A stretch of 60,000 nt of DNA from Bolinopsis microptera (lineage: Eukaryota; Ctenophora; Tentaculata; Lobata; Bolinopsidae), in assembly GCF_026151205.1 (NCBI RefSeq), contig NC_087078.1, positions 18,889,765-18,949,764 on the forward strand, written 5' to 3'. Below, one piece after another: positions 13,097 through 23,700 of the stretch. The stretch's first letter is position 1. Each line of letters begins with the position of its first letter. The notes under the pieces are model-generated. The model was given only the letters and a program-made list of their open reading frames with translations. It was not told the origin of the DNA and made no database searches. A program made the translations under genes and the position numbers.

Positions 13097-13928
13097 GGGG
13101 GGAATGCAACGTCAATTAATGTCAATTAATGTCAATTAATGTCAATTAATGTCAATTAATGTCAATTAATGTCAATGTCAGTTTTGCAAAATTTTGGAAT
13201 ACTGACATTAATTGACACGATATTTTTCGACCAGAGATTATGTAGTTCTACCATATTTTTAGCACTTTAGAACGTTTATATCATCAATTTATTCACTACT
13301 ATCACATATGGAAATGTGAAATGTGAAAAAAATTCAGATCATTAAACAATAAAACTAAAATAATACGGTTTTCCGAAATTTAATTTTCTTAAATGGGCGT
13401 GGTCATCCAAGGGCGTGGTTCTCAACATCATCAGAACTTAAAACCCACATTAAACGAAATGCCTTCATGACATTTATATTTGAATAACGAATCTTAAACA
13501 GCTAACATTACTCCTTCATACTAAAAAAGCCGATTCTATATATTTTACCTGTATAAGAAACCAATAAAATATGGGCGTGGCCGGTGGGGACCGAAGATGG
13601 AAGAGTTGGAAGCTGAAATTTTTTTTGGTGGTCTTTGAACCTAAGGATCAACAGATAAAAACATACTCATAATTATTCAAGGACATTTTGTTTTTTTGAA
13701 CCGGTCTAACTTACATAGACGTGAATATCTTGAATATTTATCGAATAATGATAATCTCAAATTTCAAGACAAATTAATGTCAATTAATGTCAATTAATGT
13801 CAATTAATGTCAATTAATGTCAATTAATGTCAATTAATGTCAATTAATGTCAATTAATGTCAATTAATGTCAATGTCAGTTTGGGGTTTTTATGGAATAC
13901 TGACATTAATTGACGTTGCATCACCCCC
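13097..13928. mobile_element. 832-bp MITE-like DNA element with 8-bp target-site duplication
   Basis: The ends are imperfect terminal inverted repeats: ggggggaatgcaacgtcaat on the left and, as reverse complement of the right end, gggggtgatgcaacgtcaat. Perfect direct 8-bp repeats ttaagatg flank them (13089-13096 and 13929-13936). Just inside both ends lie tandem arrays of the 10-bp unit gtcaattaat (six on the left, about nine on the right), each followed by a hairpin-forming gtcaatgtcagt...actgacattaattgac. No transposase frame is present, so it is non-autonomous. An 8-bp duplication fits hAT- or P-like families, but the superfamily is not settled; the TTAA within the duplicated site leaves a TTAA-targeting family possible. 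Confidence 0.8.
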
Positions 13929-15276
13929 TTAAGATGTCTAGATTTAGGATTCTTAATTTGTGTTAGGAGATGAACTTCCAGATATTAAATAAGTCATTGA
14001 CCTCCACGAGACAGAGATAATACCACCAACAAGGATTTTAAACGATAACGACTCCTGTCCGACAGCACTATTTTCTTGTGTTTGAAGTGATATCTCAAAT
14101 TTGGCACATAGAAATTCACCCAAAGTTACACAGATCGTCAGTCCTATAAGTATAACCATCATACTTTATGGAAAGTTTCAAGAAAATCGTATGGTAGGAT
14201 CTGACGTAAACTATTGTCCGAACAACCTATTTTCGGAGCCAGACAGGAGTCGCCCAATCATTTTAAACAGTGTATAACGGCGTTAAATAAAGCTATCAAT
14301 ATTGCCACTTTGCCAGGCACACTATAAGTTACGGGAGTATTGGTTAGATAATTTCTTAGAAAGAGTGATTGTAACACCTCAACATGGCGAGACAGATTGA
14401 AAGCGGAAAAATATGGTGAAATTATTTAAAAAAGCATTAACGACCTACTAGTACTGAACAGTGATTTAAACAGTAAATCATCATTACAACACTCCAAATC
14501 TATTACATTTATTGAGTATTATGTATCCGTGTATCGTGATGGAAATATTTTAGGCGGGTAAAAGCCAGATCAAACCCTGGCTCCATAATATGGAGGCTTC
14601 GTTTTTATTTTGTATTGAAAAGCACTAATACATTGTAATAGTTACGGTTGTACTTATAGTAGATACAGGATATTCCTAAAGACTTATCCTTTTTTCAGTC
14701 AAAAAAATCATAAGATATGGTATGGCTTAATTCTGCAAAATTGTATGCAATTTTATGATTTAAAGCTTGCGATGGTCACCTCATCGCTCCTGCTAGGTCC
14801 CTACTCCCTAGGTCCAGTTTCCTTACCAGGGAATCAGTTTAAATTCTTGAATTCAAGCAATTCATTGATCGAAATGTTAGATTTATGACTATATTTTGAA
14901 TTTTGTTAGTTTTCGGGTTATGATGGGAGGTTCAGCGGTTAAGTGTCAAAAATGCTTAAAGACCTCTGATTTTAAATTGTATAAGCACTTTTATTAAAAG
15001 GTGCAGCGCGAGCTTTATGGTTACGAATAGAGCAAGAATTAGGGTTAACTGGTTAAGATTAGATGAAAGGTTGTGGGTTTCGACTGATCAAGATAAACGT
15101 TTGGATCACATGATTACTCGGTTAAATCTTTGCAACAAAAACGAAAATTCGAGTAACTGTTTTGAACTTTGACAATATCTTTAGACACTGAGACAGTAAT
15201 TTAACACAGGTTGCTTTCATTCCTCATCACTGATTCCAAAAAGGCAACAATTTAACAATTCGAAGTAAGAACTCAC
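13929..15276. other. Gene-free stretch (possible intron of the Pro/Gly/Tyr-rich gene)
   Basis: No exon was recognised on either strand, although the donor at 15276 predicts that further exons of the minus-strand gene lie to the left. A 69-residue open frame at 13953-14162 has no supporting features. Confidence 0.4.
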
Positions 15277-17955
15277 CTCAAACCATAGAGTTCAGGGAAG
15301 GACTGGGGAACAGTTGGACCAGCAGGTCTCGTAGGTCGGAATCCTCCCGGTCCAGGAGCAGGGGGGCCTGGTCTGGGGGGCTGCGCGTACATCTGGTGAT
15401 ATTATTTGTCAACTTCACTTCTTTTTGCTTTTTATCCCCTAAAAAAATAACGGCCAGTAGGGCGATGATCAACGTTTTCATAGTATAGCATCCTGGCTAA
15501 GGAACATTTAGTTTCTGACGACAAAAAGGAAAATATAAAACTCAATATTTCACTCTCAAGTTATTTCACATGGATTGGTTTATTAGCTATCTGGTAACAA
15601 GCATGTCTCTTAGCATCATACTACATAAATGTTCGTAACATTTCTTAATCATTCACTAAAAATGGACGCATTTTGGTTTTGACATCTCTGATCACCCCCG
15701 CAGTCGGTTATCAAAGATCGCAATTTATTAATTCCCTCGAATACCTCGCTCTCGCACCACATTTTTAACACAACTCCATAGTCCATACTCTCCCAATAAC
15801 TAGGGAAGAGGTTAAAGAAAACTCGCCAAGCTGCATCTCTCATTAAACCACCACTTAAGCTAAAAATAGAACTTGAATCACAGCAAGCTGCTTTAATTTT
15901 GAAGAATTTTATGATTTTTCTGACCACTTAATAGTTGATTATCAAATGTTGGAGTAGTTCACTGTTTATTACTACTATATAACAAATAATTTGAGCCTGA
16001 AGATGGCGTTGACGCTGAAAATTTGCCTATATTCCTAACTTCCTGTTTCATTTGTCCTTGTCTCTTTCAACCGGATATTATCCAACTATAATTAAAAGAA
16101 AGAGGGAATTAAGATATGGGAGGTATAAGAGTTATTGTAATGTGGTGCTTGACGTGAATAACGTGGGACCCATCTAATTTCAAAGCTGTATTTACGAGTG
16201 GTAATGGGTGTGGTCTCTGTTACAAGCTCATGGGCTATAATATAATCGCTGCCATTCACCAAGTAAACTCTTCATTTACATAAGAGAGGATTAGTATCGC
16301 AGCAGAAATATCATTTAATTTATAATAAGTTCGGGCGCAACAGCTGCCCTTTTTCAGTATAATTAGGGTTCACGCCTCACAAACCGTTGTAAACATGGTG
16401 GGGCGTGGTTCACTCACCGGGGGCACGCCTCACAAACCGTTGTAAACATGGCGGGGCGTGGTTCACTCACCGGGGGCACGCCTCACAAACCGTTGTAAAC
16501 ATGGCGGGGCGTGGTTCACTCACCGGGGGCACGCCTCACAAACCGTTGTAAACATGGTGGGGCGTGGTTCACTCACCGGGGGCACGCCTCACAAACCGTT
16601 GTAAACATGGTGGGGCGTGGTTCACTCACCGGGGGCACGCCTCACAAACCGTTGTAAACATGGTGGGGCGTGGTTCACTCACCGGGGGCACGCCTCACAA
16701 ACCGTTGTAAACATGGTGGGGCGTGGTTCACTCACCGGGGGCACGCCTCACAAACCGTTGTAAACATGGTGGGGCGTGGTTCACTCACCGGGGGCACGCC
16801 TCACAAACCGTTGTAAACATGGTGGGGCGTGGTTCACTCACCGGGGGCACGCCTCACAAACCGTTGTAAACATGGTGGGGCGTGGTTCACTCACCGGGGG
16901 CACGCCTCACAAACCGTTGTAAACATGGTGGGGCGTGGTTCACTCACCGGGGGCACGCCTCACAAACCGTTGTAAACATGGTGGGGCGTGGTTCACGCCT
17001 CACAAACCGTTGTAAACATGGTGGGGCGTGGTTCACTAACCGGGGGCCTGTTGGCTGAACTGACTGTAGGAACGTGGCCTGCCGTTACCATGGGACCGTG
17101 GCCGGAGGTTGCCATGGGGGGCGGTTGAGAGATGGGTGGTGTGTAGCCGGCTGTAGTACCCGGAACTGGCGTGTATCCCTGGCAGAATTGAGGGATTGTT
17201 ATTAGAAGGCACGAATATTACCGGGTAGTTGCTGTTTTGTTAACCACTAGAAATGGAGATAGCTTTGATCTGGAATATTCTTTCTTTAGAAGTTTAGATT
17301 GACAAAATGATTTGATTTTTTAACGTCAGCAAGAGGACTGTTTAACGTCACACGAGGATTTATTGCTTTCAGCTCATGAACAACATTGTTGCATTAAAAC
17401 CTGACGCAAATGATTGGATCGATTTAATTACCCAGACAAATAATGCATATCGCGAGAACAGTTTCGTGGTATATCCATCCCAGTTTCGTGGTATTTCCAT
17501 CTCATGACCATGGTAATGGAAACAAGTGTTCGATACCACGAATACTACAAATTACCTAGACAGAGGGCGACACCTTCCATCTCCCAATCATGGGATAATG
17601 CACCTTCCACTAAACACTTTAAGACTTTATATCCAATAAAAACACGTACATGCGCTATCATATAAAGACTAAATACCTGAGGCTGTGCTGCAGGAGGTCG
17701 GTATCCTGGCATGCCGTATCCAGGTTGTTGCTGGTAACCTTGGTAACCGGTCTGCTGCCCAGGTGGGTATTGTTGTCTAGGAGGTCCGTACCCCTGAGGA
17801 GGGCCAGCAGGTGGGGGCTGCTGACCGGGCGGATAGCCTGCTGGGCGAGCCTGGGCTTGTCCGGGAGGGTACCCAGGTCGGGGGTACCCGTACCCCCCGG
17901 GCCCGGGAGCGTTATTATAGCCCCCGTATCCTCCGTAACCGTATGGCCCCGACAT
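15277..17955 (-). CDS. Pro/Gly/Tyr-rich protein, 5' exons (three exons, incomplete)
   Basis: The start ATG is at 17955. Exons are 17677-17955, 17041-17178 and 15277-15392, with junctions in phase 0, 0 and 2, each with GT donors and AG acceptors. The translation opens MSGPYGYGGYGGYN and continues with PGY/PPGQ-type low-complexity sequence (YPPGQ, QQPGYG), then a stretch ending ANRPP, then MYAQPPRPGPPAPGPGGF ending near FPELYGL. Such N-termini are known from annexin A7/A11, penta-EF-hand proteins, Sec24 and related membrane-associated proteins; nothing visible decides between them, because the folded domain must lie in exons further left that I could not find. The end of exon 2 is the source of the 53-bp minisatellite in the next intron, and its own donor is GTTAGT. 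Confidence 0.7.
16368..17043 (-). repeat. 53-bp minisatellite containing an exon end and splice donor
   Basis: About 13 units, 11 of them full length at exact 53-bp spacing (plus-strand core cactcaccgggggcacgcct). On the minus (sense) strand every full unit reads CCCCCG followed by GTGAGTGAACCACGCC, a strong 5' splice site. The authentic exon of the Pro/Gly/Tyr-rich gene ends at 17041 with the same CCCCCG followed by GTTAGTGAACCACGCC, so the array consists of copies of the last exon bases plus about 47 bases of intron. The unit next to the exon is shortened and lacks the donor. Confidence 0.93.
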
Positions 17956-19814
17956 TGCGCTAGGCTAGAGAGCGAGGGTTTAGAAATATATCTTGGAGTT
18001 AGAAATATTGTAGATTTTGAGGTGCATTTGTGGAAACTGATTATAGAGACGGGATTAAAAGTTTCAGCTTATAAGATGGCATTATATTGGCAGTAGTTTA
18101 GAAGTTAGGTTGAGTAAGACACGAGATGATTTAAGAGACCTGCTCATCAAAAACAATATTATCAATGTACACGTGCGTTGCAACACACTCAAATTAGATA
18201 CATTAAACACGGTCAATTATCACTATTATCATTAATATTATGATTTCTCATTCGTCATGGACTAAAATTATCATTCAGGTCTTAAATAAACTTTGATATA
18301 TTTGTCAAGACATGGTAAACAGAAACAGGATAGTTGTTATAAAGAACTGTATGATGTAAAGCAAATTTGGAATTCAGGTTGATGCACATAGAGATAGAAA
18401 CGTAATTCAAAACCTAAAAAAGAAGACAATTTCTAAAAAGAGTATTTTAATTTAATCCTCGTTATTGCCAAGAAAACAAGTATTCATTTTATTTCCGCCA
18501 ATTTCACCGATTCATATCCATAATTTATAATTCACCATGATAATCAATTAATAAAAACACGCTAGACAAATTTAAACATCTGATTTGTAACGCCATAAGT
18601 TATATCTGCCAATCACCAACAAAAGCCCGAGTAACAAACCCAAAAACTGTCACATCCGTAATATATGAGAGCATTTACAAATTCTACTAAACTTCCATTT
18701 TCATCTACCAACCACATCAAAATGGTTTCATTTTTTTTCTAATAATTATTAATATTTATGAACGCTCTCTTAAATATCGTTACCAGTTTTGTTTGAGGAT
18801 TTCTGGCAACAACAGGGCGTTACAGAAATAAAATCCAATATTTCTGGAATATTAACTAACCACACAAATAAGTTACGTTACTCAAAAAAAAACAATCCCG
18901 GCCACATAGAAGACAAATAAACTGAGAATCCTCTGAATGCTGTTGAGAAAATCTAAAAAAGCTTTTAAGCATAGAATTTATTTAAACCATTACAAATAAA
19001 CTTTGTGTCATGTGGGTTTCTTGTGTCAGATAAAGAAGCTTTGGCTTTTAAGTCGTCCAATACAATCGTGGTAGGATTTCAACGTTGGTCTTCACTGTTG
19101 ACTCAGATTCTGACTTTCACTTAACTTCAAGTTTTTGATAGCGTGTTGTGCTTGTACTACGTTAAAATGCTGCAGCATATCCTTCAGCGTTTTATCGTCC
19201 ACCAAATCACTGACAATTTTATGCGATACATTATTACCCATGATATTAAAATGAAATTGCGATGTGTGGTATTTAATGAACTGATTTCCTCAGTACATAG
19301 GAGAGGAAATATTTATGGTATGACAGTTTATTGACTGCATCCCGTCAAATATGGCCTTATCTGGATACAGGTCTCTTATCGTGACTGATACCATAATTAT
19401 TTGATAAAATTTGAATCATTTAAGATTAGATTGATTAGATGAACTGATAAATATTCATGGAGTACCAACTTTGTCATACTCGGATTTTCTACGAGAATAA
19501 TTATAAAATGGTCTTGTCGTCGATCGATCAAATGTTTGGGTTCTGGATCCACCAAAAATTCAACAGATCTTAAACCTTTTAATACATCCTGGAGGGGGAT
19601 ATTTAATACATAAATATATTTTGAGATCGAGCGGTATTCTGGGTATTCTAGCCGTTAAAAGGTTACTGATTCATATTTGCTCCGTTCACGAAGGTTCTCG
19701 AACGAGATTTTACATTATGCTGTCTGAAATTCAGGGAAATTAATGGTTAAATGGTTCATTATTAAAATTTAACAAAATTGAATATTCAATGCAATATGTA
19801 ATAATGCGATTCTA
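17956..19814. other. Gene-free stretch between the Pro/Gly/Tyr-rich gene and VAC14
   Basis: This holds the promoter side of the minus-strand Pro/Gly/Tyr-rich gene (right of 17955) and otherwise AT-rich sequence. No exon, RNA or repeat was recognised. A frame of 63 codons at 19143-19334 has no support. Confidence 0.45.
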
Positions 19815-20213
19815 ATGGTCATACATCCGGATCCCGACGGCACTGTAGTGGCACTATAGCGGCACTATGGCGGCACTGTCGTGGCACTGTCGTGGCACTG
19901 TCGCGGCACTATGGCGGCATTCTGGCGGCACTGTCGCGGCACTCTGGCGGCACAGTGCCAACTTTCAATCAAATTCTTTCAAAAGCATAAGACAATCATT
20001 ATACCTTCATTATCTTTTCACGATAACCACGGTGTCATAAAAGCACTACCCTTTATTTACTAGCTTTGTCAAAGCCTTGTGATTTGCAATCCTTATGATT
20101 TTGAAAGAACATGATTGAAAGTTGGCACTATGCCGCCAGAGTGCCGCCAGAGTGCCGCCAGAGTGCCGCCAGAGTGCCACGACAGTGACGTCGGGATCCG
20201 GATGTATGACCAT
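19815..20213. mobile_element. 399-bp foldback MITE with 11-bp subterminal repeats
   Basis: The ends are inverted copies beginning atggtcatacatccggatcc; the right end reads ggatccggatgtatgaccat. The inverted similarity continues inward through arrays of an 11-bp unit (ggcactNtNgc on the left, gccgccagagt on the right) to aactttcaatcaaattcttt and its near-complement, so each arm is about 170-190 bp. A 4-bp direct repeat, tcta, flanks it (19811-19814 and 20214-20217). No coding capacity. The superfamily is not assigned. Confidence 0.75.
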
Positions 20214-20725
20214 TCTAATAATAAACCATACAAGAAACCTGCTGGTCAAGGGGAAGATATAATTATATGTCAGTGATATCATAAGGACTATCCAACACAC
20301 AGCAGCAATTTGAACTGCATGCAGTTTTAGTTTTTATGCATTCTAACTATTATATATTCCATAATCTATACTTTCACCGCATCAAAAATACGGACAATAT
20401 GTTTGGGGTCAGCCTGTATATTATTGGGATACAATGTATAGTTTATTTATATATTGCCTCAAACTGTATTTTATGGAGAAATTTATATTAGCTACTATGC
20501 ATATGTTCAAGTATTTCATAAATTAATAAAGAAGTTTTATGTTTTAACATCTAAGTTATTTGATATGTTCTACTTGGTTGTAGACTTATCAGATCTTTAG
20601 AATGTTTATTGTTAAATACTTGTGTTAAATTCGATAACAATAATAATACCGCCTAGTTAGATTAGAGTTTAGACATGACTGTCACAGAACCAATCAACCG
20701 ATCAGTCTACCAACCAGCTAATTGA
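20214..20725. other. 3' flank of VAC14
   Basis: AT-rich, with the candidate poly(A) signal at 20605-20610. No other feature seen. A further, undetected C-terminal exon of VAC14 could lie here or to the left. Confidence 0.4.
20605..20610 (-). promoter_or_regulatory. Candidate polyadenylation signal of VAC14
   Basis: Minus-strand AATAAA about 115 bases downstream of the in-frame stop at 20726-20728, where the VAC14 gene would end if exon 16 is terminal. Confidence 0.5.
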
Positions 20726-23700
20726 TTACTTGTCTGATGATGGAACGCACCTGCTTGCTTGACTCGTTCTCTCAGCAGCCCTGACCACACCCACACATTC
20801 CAATCGATTACGAAGCAGGGTGAAGGCCTCGGATTGGGGCAGTAGCATAAGAATACCTGAACAAAAGATATAATTTTATATCTTTAAATGTCTGTGTAGA
20901 AAAATTATGATTTAGAATAATGGATAAAACATTCTTATTTGATTTCAAAAATATCTTCTACCCCGAAATATCTCTCACCTGCAAGACTACGGAAGAGTTC
21001 AGGGTTGGTGTCCGGTTGAACGAGTTCCAGTCGAAGCGCAGAAAATACCGGACTTTCCAACAGTTGAACGAGTTTGTCAAGTCCGGACAAGGTCATCTCT
21101 GTCATCTGAGAAAAGACAGTGCACATTTTAGAACCCTTCCATACTAAATCATGGGGATATAAAACCGGAGTCCGGAAAATCAGGAGTTTTTGGAGAAAAC
21201 AATATCGGTGGAGGATTCCTTGTCTCCAAACTAACCTCATATTCTCCCAGAGCATGTATGACGTCACTATGACGTCACTTGCATGCTGATAAGAACTAAC
21301 CTCATATTCTCCCAGCGCGTGTATGACGTCACTTGCATGCTGATAAGAGTGAGCTATCATACACAGAGCGATTGTTGAGACTGGGTCGTGGCACCAAGTT
21401 GTGTAAAGGGTGCTGAAAACTGCTCTTCCGTCTGTAGACCCTTTCTTACTGAGAGAGTAATGGAGTTAATGTGGATAAATACTTCCTTTAATTGAAAAGA
21501 GCATTTTCTCTTGCGACTTGCAGTCGTTTATACCGAGTTATCAGACATTTCCTCAGAAACATAAATACTTCCGTTAACGATTTGGATATAAGTGGCGACT
21601 GGCGGGGTTAACTATATTTGTTTTTACACGTGACAGCGATTCTGATGCTGGAAACTGATTGGTTAGTCGCTGTCACGTGTCAGGACAAATATGGTTCACT
21701 TCTCCGCTAGTATTCAGAACTACGGAGTTTTAATAATATGCGAGAGTAATGTGTTTCTTGTGGTAATGGTATGTTATCAAAAAAACAAGTGCAGAATTCT
21801 AAGTTGTGTGTCATAGTTTTGTGCAGAACATGTTATTAATTTTATGATTAACCTGATTTCCCAGACAAATTAGTACAGCACAGTCTTTGACTACTAGAAA
21901 TACGTCTAGAAACCACCCCCTCAACGAAAGTCCCACAAATATAAAACATCACTTAATCTACTTGAGGACACGTCAATACAAAATCTTTTTCACTGGGCTA
22001 ACTATTTGAGCTGTACTACATTTCGAACAACACTAACAGCCCTCGCACGTTTAACACCACACTAAAAAACCATCTCACTCCATATCTTCGCTAGATCCCT
22101 CGATTGGGCGAGCTACAATCTCCAGGGGGGACCTGCTCTCCAGCTCTACAGCTCCTTTATCTTTCTGCAGTATCCCACCACTTTTAGAGTTCGAGTTAGA
22201 GTTCAAGTTAGAGTTTCCTTTTCCCGGAGGAGATTTGCTGAACTTATTTCCAGGTTTTGGAGCCGGAGTTTGTCCATCTTTGAGACGAGCAGACTGGTCA
22301 TTCGTTGAAATGGGATCTCTACAACGAAACTCGTTAAATTTCTCGTAGATAGATATATCTATATTCTACATATCAAGTATTTATTCCACACTCCACATTC
22401 ATGTAATATTAGGATTGGGAATCAAAATGAATACACAGCTGATAGAGGAGCGTATGATTCAATACAGCTATGTGAATTGTGATTTTCCCGCCTCCGATTC
22501 TCACTTACGTGCCAATCTCCTACTCACATGGCTCCCTTCTACCTCCCCAAGCAAGACTAACCTCCCCAAGCAAGACTAACCTCCCCAAGCAAGACTAACC
22601 TCCCCAAGCAAGACTAACCTCCCCAAGCAAGACTAACCTCCCCAAGCAAGACTAACCTCCCCAAGCATGACTAACCTCCCCAAGCATGACTAAACTCCCA
22701 TACAAGTTCCTAACAATACCCAACCTGGTACGTGACTTAGTGATGTTCTCTGTAGACTGTACCTACCCGAGTTTGGGGTTGTTGCGCTGAGATTTAAGGG
22801 TATCCCTGAGTGGGGCGAGGTTGGGGGAGGTGAGTAGGATCCAGTTCAGGTACTGGACTAAGAGAGCTGTGAACACGATGTCAGTCTCCTCCACCAGGAG
22901 TCGAGCTAGCGTACAGAACACCTGGATTACAAGTCAGATTAGTACGGGAATAGGAGTATTAGTACGGGAAATAGGAGGATTAATTTGGAGAATAGGAGGA
23001 TTAATTTAGAGTACAAGAGGACCTTTATTACTGTTGTTGTTAAATGCTGTGCTTCAATCTTACAATACGGGTTAGCGGTTCCATGGCTGATTTGACACAA
23101 AATATTGTCTCCATTTACAGTACCTTTTCACTATCCACATGGGTACAGAGAGTCTGTATTATAAAGGAGCACCGTCTGTCTAGCAGTTTCTCATCGTCCT
23201 TGAACTTTGCTATCAGGCTTCGTAGAAAGTTCTCAAAGTTGGTCTTGTCTTGATCACTGTTTTGCATACACCTGTATTGTTGAGGGTTGGTTTGATGATG
23301 ACGAGCTCACTATATCGAGCTGATGTTACGTTGTTAATATCCCGAGCTAATTAACAAAGACAGTTATAATTCTAAGGGAATAATGAAACAATAATCCACA
23401 TTACAACGCTTGAACTGAATCCCATTGTTTGTCATGTAAATCAATTGTCTTTCCAGTTAACAACAGAATACTATTGTTACCACTAACATGAGCCTGCATT
23501 ATAGGGGAATGGCTAGTATTTACATAATAGCTTAGATGCGTAAAGTGGCTCACTGAGAGGAAATGGCCAGAAAGTGGCTCACGTAATTTGAATGATCCCT
23601 TAGTTACCTAGTAATATTACTAACATTGCAGCGAGGAGCTGTATGGACAGTTAGTACCTAGTAATATTACTAACATTGCAGCGAGGAGCTGTATGGACAG

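Noticed and set aside
15649-15927. 92-codon minus-strand frame between exons of the Pro/Gly/Tyr-rich gene
   Set aside because: Composition unlike the neighbouring exons, and no acceptor/donor pair of fitting phase was found; treated as intron.
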